Source of the DNA: JBMOLC01 sp049324215
GTDB taxonomy: Bacteria > Patescibacteriota > Microgenomatia > UBA8517
Direction of reading: 5' to 3'
DNA length: 5,341 nucleotides
Assembly (NCBI GenBank): GCA_049324215.1
Contig: JBMOLC010000031.1
Span: 1-5,341, forward strand
Part shown: positions 1 to 5,160 of the stretch, piece after piece
Position numbering within the stretch: position 1 is the stretch's first letter
How the letters are laid out: each line of letters opens with the position of its first letter
Notes under the pieces: generated by a model
The model's input: only the letters and a program-made list of their open reading frames with translations
What the model was told of the DNA's origin: nothing
Database searches by the model: none
Position numbers and translations under genes: made by a program

Positions 1-547
1 CCCAATCGAGGCCGAGATAGTGACCATCTCCCACGAACATTCTGACCACAACCAAGCGTCTCGGGTCAAAAACGTCAAAAAAATAATTAACGGTCCAGGG
101 GAATACGAAATCCTGGGGGTTTCCATCTTGGGTTTTTCTGCCTACCACGACGACAAAAAAGGGAGTTTAAGGGGGAAAAATACGATTTATGTTTTTGAGA
201 TGGACGGGGTGAGATGTGCCCACTTGGGGGATCTGGGGCATAAGCTCGGAGAGGAGCTGACCGACAACCTCGGAGATATCGACGTGCTTTTAATTCCGGT
301 TGGGGGAGAATTCACCATCGGACCGGAAGGTGCAACCGCCGTAGTTCAGGAAGTTGAGCCCGCGATTGTTATCCCCATGCACTACCAAGCCCCCGGTCTA
401 AATCCCCAAACCTTCGCAAAACTTTTGCCGGTTGAAGCATTCTTAAAAGAGGTCGGTCTTTCGGCCGAGACCCTGCCCAAACTTTCTCTTAAGAAAGAGG
501 AAATTTCTCAGGAGGGCACAAAAGTGGTTGTCTTAGAGAAAAAATAA
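1..547 (+). CDS. MBL-fold metal-dependent hydrolase, UlaG-like (5' partial)
   Basis: This is the C-terminal part of a metallo-beta-lactamase-fold hydrolase. The reading frame is open from base 2 through the window edge, giving 181 visible residues; the true start lies upstream. The metal-binding signature HEHSDH is at visible residues 11-16. Further candidate ligands follow: a His in the segment AYHDD, the Asp of HLGDLGH, and a late His in IPMHYQ. This pattern resembles the Lactamase_B_3/UlaG-like branch, cytoplasmic enzymes with one or two metal ions and poorly known substrates. An in-frame GTG at 20 is not the start, because homologous sequence continues upstream of it and it sits just before the metal motif. 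The stop TAA (545-547) shares one base with the dnaB ATG, so the two genes are probably co-transcribed and translationally coupled. The family call is firm; the substrate is unknown. Confidence 0.88.
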   Translation, partial: PIEAEIVTISHEHSDHNQASRVKNVKKIINGPGEYEILGVSILGFSAYHDDKKGSLRGKNTIYVFEMDGVRCAHLGDLGHKLGEELTDNLGDIDVLLIPVGGEFTIGPEGATAVVQEVEPAIVIPMHYQAPGLNPQTFAKLLPVEAFLKEVGLSAETLPKLSLKKEEISQEGTKVVVLEKK

Positions 548-1869
548 TGGCCGGGCAAGTTTCGATTCGCATTCCGCCTCACTCGAGCGAGGGAGAGGAG
601 AGCGTTCTGGGCGCACTCCTTCTTGACCGCGACGCTATAATTGCCGTTGCCGAGTTTTTGACGCCTTCCGACTTCTACGACGAAAGACATCGAACCATCT
701 ATGAGAGCTGCCTCGAACTGTATGAAGAGAGGGTTCCCATCGACGTTTTGACCGTTGCCGAGAGGCTAAAAAAGAGGAAGATTTTGAAGAAAGTTGGTGG
801 GGCTACTTATCTCGCGGAACTCACCAACAAAGTTCCGACGGCCGCCCACGTTGAACACTACGGCAAGATTGTCAAAGACGCTGCAACCAAAAGGTCTTTA
901 ATGGCGGCAGCGTCTAAACTGCTTGATTTTTCGCTTGACGAGGGCTTGGCGGCGGAGGAGCTTCTCGATAAAGCCGAGGCCGAAGTTTTTTCTCTCACCC
1001 AGAGGCATCTGGCCAAAAGTTTCACTCCGGTCAGGGAGGCTTTGGCCGAGAGCTTTGATAGACTCGATGAGCTGCACAAACAGGCAGAAGGTTTAAGGGG
1101 AGTTCCCACGGGATTTAAAGATTTGGACGATACCTTGGCAGGAATGCAGAAGTCAAACTTGCTTGTTCTGGCAGCCCGGCCGGGAGTAGGAAAGACTTCT
1201 TTAGCCCTTAATATCGCCCAAAACCTGGCGGTTAAGTATAAAAGGCCGGTTGGGTTTTTCTCGCTCGAGATGAGTAAAGAGGAGTTGGTGGATAGACTCC
1301 TCGTGGTCCAGGCCGATATCGACGCTTGGAAATTGAAGACCGGTAAACTTTCCGAGGAAGACTTCACCAAGCTTTCAAACGCGATGGGGGAACTCGCCGA
1401 AGCCCCACTTTACATCGACGACACACCCGCGCTTTCGATTTTGGAGATGCGAACTAAAGCCAGACGTCTTCAGGTTGAGGCAGGAATCGACCTTTTGGTG
1501 GTTGATTATCTGCAGCTTGCCCGCTCAAGACAACTCGAAAACAGGGTCCAGGAAGTTTCCGAAATATCACAAGGCCTTAAGAATTTAGCCCGGGAACTTA
1601 AAATCCCGATCTTGGCAATTTCACAACTTTCCCGGGCAGTTGAGCAACGGGGAACCAGAAGACCGCAACTTGCGGACCTCAGGGAATCGGGCGCCATCGA
1701 GCAGGACGCAGATGTCGTGATGTTTATTTGGCGGGAGGATGAGGAAAAAACAGAGAACGTTGTTTTGGACATTGCCAAACACCGAAACGGTCCCTTAAAA
1801 AGCATCAACCTTTTCTTCAAAGGGGACAGAATCAAGTTCTACGGAAGAGAGACAAAAAGAGAAAAGTAA
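547..1869 (+). CDS. dnaB: Replicative DNA helicase DnaB
   Basis: Complete 440-residue hexameric replicative helicase, a normal length for the family. It unwinds DNA ahead of the replication fork using ATP. The N-terminal primase-interacting domain covers about residues 8-110, opening with the typical segment EESVLGALLLD. A linker follows, then the RecA-like motor from about 185. Visible motifs are the Walker A loop ARPGVGKT (210-217, Lys216), the catalytic-Glu segment FSLEM (238-242, Glu241), Walker B LLVVDYLQL (316-324, Asp320), the sensor segment ISQLSRAVEQR (358-368), and the conserved C-terminal stretches DLRESGAIEQDADVVMF (377-393) and KHRNGP (411-416). There is no intein in the Walker A or later motifs, a common insertion site in this family. 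The start ATG overlaps the upstream stop as TAATG, with no strong ribosome binding site, pointing to coupled translation. The 3' end faces a convergent gene only 5 bp away. Confidence 0.98.
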   Translation: MAGQVSIRIPPHSSEGEESVLGALLLDRDAIIAVAEFLTPSDFYDERHRTIYESCLELYEERVPIDVLTVAERLKKRKILKKVGGATYLAELTNKVPTAAHVEHYGKIVKDAATKRSLMAAASKLLDFSLDEGLAAEELLDKAEAEVFSLTQRHLAKSFTPVREALAESFDRLDELHKQAEGLRGVPTGFKDLDDTLAGMQKSNLLVLAARPGVGKTSLALNIAQNLAVKYKRPVGFFSLEMSKEELVDRLLVVQADIDAWKLKTGKLSEEDFTKLSNAMGELAEAPLYIDDTPALSILEMRTKARRLQVEAGIDLLVVDYLQLARSRQLENRVQEVSEISQGLKNLARELKIPILAISQLSRAVEQRGTRRPQLADLRESGAIEQDADVVMFIWREDEEKTENVVLDIAKHRNGPLKSINLFFKGDRIKFYGRETKREK

Positions 1870-1874
1870 AAACC

Positions 1875-2180
1875 CTATCTTCGAATTCCGAAGTAACCGG
1901 CAAGTTCTCTAAATTCGTGGGGAGCTAGCTTTTTCCGATATACTTTGATAAGAAAATTTCTTCTTTCTAGCGGTGCATCTTCTACAAACCTCATCGCGAT
2001 CCTTACGTGGGGAATTCCAAATCGAAGACAAAGTTCGTAAGCATTCTTAATTTCGGTATCTAGGGTGCGAAGTACGTAGGCAGAAGCCTCTTGGGACTGG
2101 GCGTTGTAGAACTCTTTGGTGTGGAAGGAGAGGTTATTTAAAAAAGTTTCTTCTAGTCTTTGTTGTCTATCGAGCTCCAT
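1875..2180 (-). CDS. Small protein of unknown function, directly behind tRNA-Leu
   Basis: A roughly 101-residue protein from the ATG at 2180 to a TAG at 1875-1877. I do not recognise the family. It is soluble-looking, with no signal peptide or membrane span, rich in Arg, Lys and Glu, and mostly helical by eye; the C-terminus is basic (KVYRKK, then GYFGIRR). The middle contains the segment LCLRFGIPHVRIAMRF. An alternative in-frame TTG at 2192 would add four residues; I prefer the ATG, because the TTG lies only 5 bases from the tRNA end and neither has a Shine-Dalgarno sequence. It begins 16 bases after the tRNA-Leu 3' end with no terminator between, so its message probably comes from the tRNA promoter. 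It looks somewhat richer in A+T than its neighbours by eye. The undisturbed reading frame and the snug fit between dnaB and the tRNA argue for a real gene, but there is no homology support. Confidence 0.6.
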   Translation of the reverse strand: MELDRQQRLEETFLNNLSFHTKEFYNAQSQEASAYVLRTLDTEIKNAYELCLRFGIPHVRIAMRFVEDAPLERRNFLIKVYRKKLAPHEFRELAGYFGIRR

Positions 2181-2196
2181 ACTAAGAGGCAAGCTG

Positions 2197-2281
2197 TGCC
2201 GAGGGTGGGAGTCGAACCCACACGGGGTGTTACCCCCATAGGTTTTTGAGACCTAAGCGTCTGCCATTCCGCCACCTCGGC
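2197..2281 (-). tRNA. tRNA-Leu (anticodon CAA)
   Basis: An 85-nt class II tRNA. The acceptor arm GCCGAGG (2281-2275) pairs with CCTCGGC (2204-2198), with discriminator A at 2197. The anticodon stem TAGGT/ACCTA (2255-2251 with 2243-2239) encloses loop CTCAAAA, giving anticodon CAA (2248-2246), which reads leucine codon UUG. A long variable arm built on GGGG/CCCC (about 2238-2223) is as expected for leucine. The T arm is GTGGG/CCCAC with loop TTCGACT (2221-2205). The 3' CCA is not encoded (the bases after the discriminator read CAG), so it must be added by CCA-adding enzyme. A strong promoter lies just upstream, and a small protein gene follows closely. Confidence 0.97.
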
Positions 2282-2291
2282 TCAGGCTTCA

Positions 2292-2300
2292 ATTATAACA
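2292..2300 (-). promoter_or_regulatory. Extended -10 promoter for tRNA-Leu
   Basis: On the minus strand the bases read TGTTATAAT: a perfect TATAAT (2297-2292) with a TG extension (2300-2298). Initiation about 7 bases downstream would be near 2285, leaving a leader of about 4 bases before the mature tRNA 5' end at 2281. No good TTGACA-like -35 is seen at the expected spacing (TGGGTT at 2320-2315). Confidence 0.72.
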
Positions 2301-2325
2301 AAAAATACTCGAGTAACCCACTTCG

Positions 2326-2334
2326 TGGTAAAAT
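2326..2334 (+). promoter_or_regulatory. Extended -10 promoter for EF-P
   Basis: The plus strand reads TGGTAAAAT: -10 hexamer TAAAAT (2329-2334) preceded by TGG. Expected initiation is near 2341, only about 7 bases before the EF-P ATG at 2348, so the message would have almost no leader. The -35 region (about 2306-2311) is not recognisable. The element lies back-to-back with the tRNA promoter within a 66-bp gap. Confidence 0.55.
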
Positions 2335-2347
2335 ACCCCGAGAGACG

Positions 2348-2908
2348 ATGATTTCCACAACCGATTTGAAGGCAGGTACAACCTTTCTCCACCAGAAAAA
2401 ACCCTACCAGGTAATCAAATACTCTCTTATCAAAATGGGTAGGGGAGGGGCGGTTGTCAAGGTAACTGCCAGAAATCTCGAAAGTGGCAGCATCGAGGAG
2501 AAAAGCTTCAGTTCCAATCTTTCCGTCGATGAGGTTAATACCGTGAAGAAAAAGTTGCAGTTTCTCTACCGGGACTCCTCGACCGCACTCTTTATGGATC
2601 CGGCGAGCTACGAACAGGTGGAAATACCCCCCTCTATTTTGGGAGAATCTGCGGTGTTTCTTAAAGCAGGGGAGAGTGTGGACGTTCTTTTCTGGGACGA
2701 GAGGGCCCTTTCGGTTGAATTTCCCCCCAAGGTGGCCTTGAAGGTTGTCGAGTGCGACCCAGGCGTCAAAGGCAACTCGGCTACCAACATCTATAAGGTA
2801 GCGGTTTTGGAAAACGGTCTTACAATTAAGGTCCCCCTCTTTGTCAATTCCGGGGAGAAGGTTTTAGTCGATACCCGGACAGGCGAGTATATCGAAAGAG
2901 CCAAATAG
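2348..2908 (+). CDS. efp: Elongation factor P
   Basis: Complete 186-residue EF-P, which binds beside the ribosomal P-site tRNA and rescues ribosomes stalled at consecutive prolines. Three beta-barrel domains fit the length: KOW-like domain 1 (about 1-63), central OB domain 2 (about 66-125) and C-terminal OB domain 3 (about 128-185). The C-terminal signature is clear (GLTIKVPLFVNSGE at 157-170, VDTRTGEY at 174-181). The domain 1 loop reads KMGRGGA, putting Arg at position 32 where many EF-Ps have a modified Lys. I chose ATG 2348 because homology begins at MISTTDLKAG; a longer in-frame ATG at 2246 lies inside the antisense of the tRNA and upstream of the promoter. There is no convincing ribosome binding site, consistent with the very short predicted leader. 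It is transcribed alone, divergently from tRNA-Leu, and faces a convergent gene downstream. Confidence 0.97.
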   Translation: MISTTDLKAGTTFLHQKKPYQVIKYSLIKMGRGGAVVKVTARNLESGSIEEKSFSSNLSVDEVNTVKKKLQFLYRDSSTALFMDPASYEQVEIPPSILGESAVFLKAGESVDVLFWDERALSVEFPPKVALKVVECDPGVKGNSATNIYKVAVLENGLTIKVPLFVNSGEKVLVDTRTGEYIERAK

Positions 2909-2912
2909 GATA

Positions 2913-2930
2913 TTAAAACCTTCGGTTTCA
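2913..2930 (-). terminator. Weak possible terminator hairpin of the minus-strand membrane gene
   Basis: Read on the minus strand, AAACC, a 3-base GAA loop and GGTTT form a 5-bp stem (2928-2916) followed by further T and A bases toward 2911. The stem overlaps the TGA stop of the membrane gene. It is short and has a poor U-tract, so it is only a candidate. It lies in the 19-bp gap between two convergent genes. Confidence 0.22.
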
Positions 2931-3404
2931 GGAAAAGAACCACCAGGCGCCAGCCACAATCACAGCTAGTTGGGTAATTATCCCCGGCCAAAAGTCGGCA
3001 TTCACCTGGAGGCTTCTTTCAAAAAGCACCCAGCGAGTCAAAAGTCGCGAGCGCTGGCCGAGGTAGTAATAGGGCCATTTGACCAGGTCGGGGGTAACTC
3101 CCGCCAAAGAGCAGGTAAGAATGAGTGCCATTTTTGGGGGGTCGCTCGCAAATCTCGACGCCAAAAAAAGTCCGGTTGCTAGAGCGATTCCGACATCGAT
3201 CAAGGCGATAGTCGTACTCTTCTTGGCCGGCCGTCCGAGTTTTTGGGTCTCGGTAAAGAGGTGGGGGTTCCAGTGGGGTACTTTATCCAAAATAAAATGG
3301 GAACCCACTGCTAGAGGTATGGCTAGGGCAGGTGTAAGCACGTGGGTTGCAATTGCCGCCCCGACTACGACGTGCGGCGTTTCTAACACAGTGATTGTAA
3401 TCAT
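2928..3404 (-). CDS. Small histidine-rich integral membrane protein, possibly DUF457/YdjM-like
   Basis: A 158-residue membrane protein ending at TGA. It opens with LETPHVVVGAAIATH; residues His11, His21, His36, Asp40, His44 and His48 cluster in the first third, including GSHFILDKVPHW (34-45). A later Asp sits in GVTPDL (102-107). Hydrophobic segments lie at about 12-33, 66-83, 92-104 and 142-157. The N-terminal layout of helix, HxxxD and a downstream His resembles the DUF457/YdjM group of putative membrane-bound metal-dependent hydrolases, and small proteins of this look are frequent in Patescibacteria from memory. No reaction is known, so function stays open. The start at ATG 3404 gives the full frame, but a GTG at 3389 (product beginning LETPH after Met-Leu) fits better if the promoter at 3400-3429 is used. 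No Shine-Dalgarno sequence precedes either. It is convergent with EF-P and divergent from the next operon. Confidence 0.78.
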   Translation of the reverse strand: MITITVLETPHVVVGAAIATHVLTPALAIPLAVGSHFILDKVPHWNPHLFTETQKLGRPAKKSTTIALIDVGIALATGLFLASRFASDPPKMALILTCSLAGVTPDLVKWPYYYLGQRSRLLTRWVLFERSLQVNADFWPGIITQLAVIVAGAWWFFS

Positions 3405-3429
3405 AGCTAGTCTGCCCTCTCGAAGTCAA
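3400..3429 (-). promoter_or_regulatory. Candidate -35/-10 promoter for the histidine-rich membrane gene
   Basis: The minus strand reads TTGACT (3429-3424), an 18-base spacer, then TATGAT (3405-3400). The -10 hexamer contains the ATG of the longer gene model. Initiation near 3393 would leave only a few bases before the in-frame GTG at 3389. A competing -10-like TATAAC on the same strand (3445-3440) would instead support the ATG start. Confidence 0.4.
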
Positions 3430-3438
3430 ATTGGGGGA

Positions 3439-3447
3439 TGTTATACT
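3439..3447 (+). promoter_or_regulatory. Extended -10 promoter of the membrane protein-dksA-rluA operon
   Basis: The plus strand reads TGTTATACT: TATACT (3442-3447) with TGT before it. Expected initiation near 3454 leaves about 11 bases before the ATG at 3465. There is no recognisable -35 near 3419-3424. The position rules out the ATG at 3438 as the natural start of the gene. Confidence 0.58.
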
Positions 3448-3464
3448 ATCTTCTAGCTGACACC

Positions 3465-4064
3465 ATGATCGCGAACATTTTCGTAAATTCTCTGGGGGTA
3501 GTGGTCTTCCTTTTTATCTTCTGGAAAAAGCTCAAAGAGGATTATGTTGCAAACGTTATCTTCACGACCGCATTTTACATGCTCGTCGGGGTTATTTTAG
3601 GATTTTTTGCTTCCCGCAGATTTTTGCCCCCAGCCTGGTTTTGGCTAGAGCTCTTGGGTCTTTCTCTGGGACTTTTATTGGGGATAGTACGCTATAAGTT
3701 AAGGGTCTTTGAGACGGTTGAGGCCGCGAGCGTCTCGCTCCTTCCCTGGCTTGGCCTTTTTTATCTTACGGACGCCATTGCCAACTCAAGTGTCTATTCC
3801 TTTTTGGCCTTTTTTGCGGTTACCTGTCTAGTTACCCTTTTTTTCTATCTTGACGCCCACTACCGCAATTTTAGCTGGTATAAATCTGGGCGAGTAGGAT
3901 TTTCGGGTCTAACCACCTTGGGAGCCTTTTTCCTTTTAAGGGCTCTCATTGCCCTCCCTTTCCCCTTTGTGATATCCTTTATTGGCAGAAACGAGGCAGT
4001 TGTCTCGGGGGTCGGCGCCTTTTTCGCCTTTTTAACTGTTTATAATCTGGCCAGAAAGACTTAG
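3465..4064 (+). CDS. Multi-span membrane protein, possibly a degenerate Lgt-like protein
   Basis: A 199-residue, very hydrophobic protein with about six or seven membrane segments (roughly 5-20, 28-49, 56-75, 84-103, 110-129, 145-170 and 176-194). It has no cleavable signal peptide. Length and helix spacing recall prolipoprotein diacylglyceryl transferase (Lgt), which has seven spans: a first helix ending in charged FWKKLKED, a glycine-rich helix at 41-47, a GLSLGLLLG helix at 65-73, an acidic FETVEA start to the fourth, and a tail YRNFSWYKSGRVGF (133-146). The Lgt catalytic motif with its Arg and Asn is not preserved; only an Asn in DAIANSS (103-109) lies in the comparable place. So it is either a divergent paralogue without that activity or an unrelated family. 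ATG 3465 is chosen because ATG 3438 lies inside the promoter. The stop TAG directly abuts the next ATG, indicating an operon. Confidence 0.72.
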   Translation: MIANIFVNSLGVVVFLFIFWKKLKEDYVANVIFTTAFYMLVGVILGFFASRRFLPPAWFWLELLGLSLGLLLGIVRYKLRVFETVEAASVSLLPWLGLFYLTDAIANSSVYSFLAFFAVTCLVTLFFYLDAHYRNFSWYKSGRVGFSGLTTLGAFFLLRALIALPFPFVISFIGRNEAVVSGVGAFFAFLTVYNLARKT

Positions 4065-4463
4065 ATGAAAGAAAAAAGAGTCAAACAAAAACCAGTGAGA
4101 GTTTCTTTTCCCGCTAGCGTGGTTGCTCCGGTGGCTAACTTTTTGCGACAGAGACTTTTATTTTTACAGAGAAGGAAGAAAGAAATAGAAGAGGAGGATC
4201 CATTTAAAGATACCGCGAGAATTATCGACAATGCCTCTCCCGATACCGAAGCTGCCGAGCAATTCGGCCACGCCCGCACCTTCGCCATTAGGCAGCAAAT
4301 CCAAAGGAATATCATCCAGACGAGAAAGGCGCTTTCCCGGATTAAAATTGGCAAGTATGGGATCTGCGAGGACTGTGGCCAAATGATCGACACCGACAGA
4401 CTCATGGTCTATCCCGAAACGACCCTTTGTGCCAAGGACGCTGCCAAAAGAGAAGGAAAGTAA
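4065..4463 (+). CDS. DksA/TraR-family zinc-finger protein with altered zinc site
   Basis: A 132-residue protein of the DksA/TraR family, which binds RNA polymerase through the secondary channel and tunes transcription initiation. A basic N-terminus (1-13) is followed by a helical, probably coiled-coil region (about 22-98), then the zinc-finger module. The finger begins KYGICEDCG (97-105), giving Cys101 and Cys104, and continues through DRLMVYPETTLC to Cys122, but the expected fourth Cys is Asp125 in CAKDA. The spacing C-x2-C-x17-C-x2-D is otherwise canonical. The acidic DxxDxA tip motif of E. coli DksA is not clearly kept; the aligned stretch reads SPDTEA (59-64). It starts immediately after the preceding stop and ends one base before the rluA-type GTG, so it is in the middle of an operon. 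Family membership is secure; whether it binds zinc, ppGpp or polymerase as DksA does is unknown. Confidence 0.9.
   Translation: MKEKRVKQKPVRVSFPASVVAPVANFLRQRLLFLQRRKKEIEEEDPFKDTARIIDNASPDTEAAEQFGHARTFAIRQQIQRNIIQTRKALSRIKIGKYGICEDCGQMIDTDRLMVYPETTLCAKDAAKREGK
4451..4456 (+). promoter_or_regulatory. Ribosome binding site deciding the GTG start at 4465
   Basis: AGAAGG lies 8 bases before the GTG, inside the last codons of the dksA-like gene. It supports the non-ATG start of the pseudouridine synthase, and it stands out because most genes here lack such a site. Confidence 0.5.
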
Positions 4464-4464
4464 G

Positions 4465-5160
4465 GTGGAGCCAAAGATTATTTATGAGGATTCAGACCTT
4501 CTTATCCTCGATAAACCCACGGGTTGGACTACCGCCAAGGCCGAAACGACCAAACGCCAGAGTGTAATTGAGGAGTGGTTGGAAAAATTCGACTATCCCT
4601 TGGCCAACGATAGTGAAACAAGGTCGGGGATAGTCCACCGGCTGGATAAAGGCACGAGTGGAATTCTTCTCGTAGCCAAGACCAAAAAAACATTTGCAAA
4701 TCTTCAGGGTCAATTTAAGGAAAGGCAAGTTGAAAAAACCTACCTCGCTTTGGTCCACGGTAGAGTTCACCCCCCAGCGGGGGAGATCGAAGTGCCGGTT
4801 GGCAGGCTTCCTTGGCGACGCGACAGGTTCGGAGTTTTGCCTGGAGGCAGGCCAGCGGTAACTTCTTATCAGCTCATAAAATATTTCAAAAGGGATAAAG
4901 AAGATTATTCGCTTCTTGAGGCAAGACCCAAAAGCGGCAGAACCCACCAGATTAGAGTCCACCTTAAATACTTGGGACATCCAATCGTTGCCGACGAATT
5001 TTACGCAGGCAGAAAAACCGCCAGGAAAGATAGGGTTTGGTGCCCCAGGCTTTTTCTGCACGCCGCCAAAGTGGCCTTTCGCCATCCCGCTAGTGGCAAA
5101 AGGCTTGAGCTTACCTCAGACTTGCCCCAAGACCTCGTGAACGTGCTAAACTTAATCTAA
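4465..5160 (+). CDS. RluA-family pseudouridine synthase
   Basis: A 231-residue enzyme that isomerises uridine to pseudouridine in structured RNA, probably rRNA or tRNA. Visible motifs are the opening YEDSDLLILDKPTGW (7-21), the catalytic loop HRLDKGTSGILLVAKT (58-73, nucleophile Asp61), KTYLALVHG (91-99) and GRTHQIRVHLKYLGHPIVAD (158-177). There is no N-terminal S4 domain, so it resembles short RluA/TruC-type members more than RluC/RluD, and the target base cannot be named. I chose GTG 4465: homology begins at EPKIIYEDSD, the start is one base after the preceding stop, and AGAAGG at 4451-4456 gives a ribosome binding site 8 bases away, one of the few in this window. A TTG at 4429 in the same frame would overlap the dksA-like gene by 35 bases and adds nothing conserved. 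The stop TAA overlaps the antiporter ATG. Confidence 0.95.
   Translation: MEPKIIYEDSDLLILDKPTGWTTAKAETTKRQSVIEEWLEKFDYPLANDSETRSGIVHRLDKGTSGILLVAKTKKTFANLQGQFKERQVEKTYLALVHGRVHPPAGEIEVPVGRLPWRRDRFGVLPGGRPAVTSYQLIKYFKRDKEDYSLLEARPKSGRTHQIRVHLKYLGHPIVADEFYAGRKTARKDRVWCPRLFLHAAKVAFRHPASGKRLELTSDLPQDLVNVLNLI

Noticed and set aside
1165..1210. Possible intein insertion at the DnaB Walker A loop
   Set aside because: The motif and flanks are continuous and DnaB has its ordinary 440-residue length.
858..1370. Minus-strand open frame of about 170 codons within dnaB
   Set aside because: Low-complexity Ser/Leu/Ala-rich translation antisense to the DnaB motor domain; a shadow frame.
1879..1893. Inverted repeat CTTCG/CGAAG as a terminator for dnaB or the convergent orphan gene
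   Set aside because: Only 5 bp of stem, inside the coding end of the orphan gene, with no U-tract on either side.
2246..2347. N-terminal extension of EF-P from an ATG at 2246
   Set aside because: It would be encoded by the antisense of tRNA-Leu and the promoter region, and EF-P homology starts at 2348.
3079..3456. Plus-strand open frame of about 125 codons opposite the histidine-rich membrane gene
   Set aside because: The minus-strand frame has coherent membrane helices and a His/Asp motif; the plus frame is its shadow.
3438..3464. Longer start (ATG 3438) for the Lgt-like membrane protein
   Set aside because: The ATG lies within the extended -10 promoter, so it would not be transcribed.
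4429..4464. Longer start (TTG 4429) for the pseudouridine synthase
   Set aside because: Overlaps the dksA-like gene, adds unconserved residues, and GTG 4465 has a well-spaced AGAAGG site.
4492..5085. Long minus-strand open frame of about 197 codons opposite the pseudouridine synthase
   Set aside because: It is antisense to a gene with every RluA motif, and its translation has no family-like pattern.
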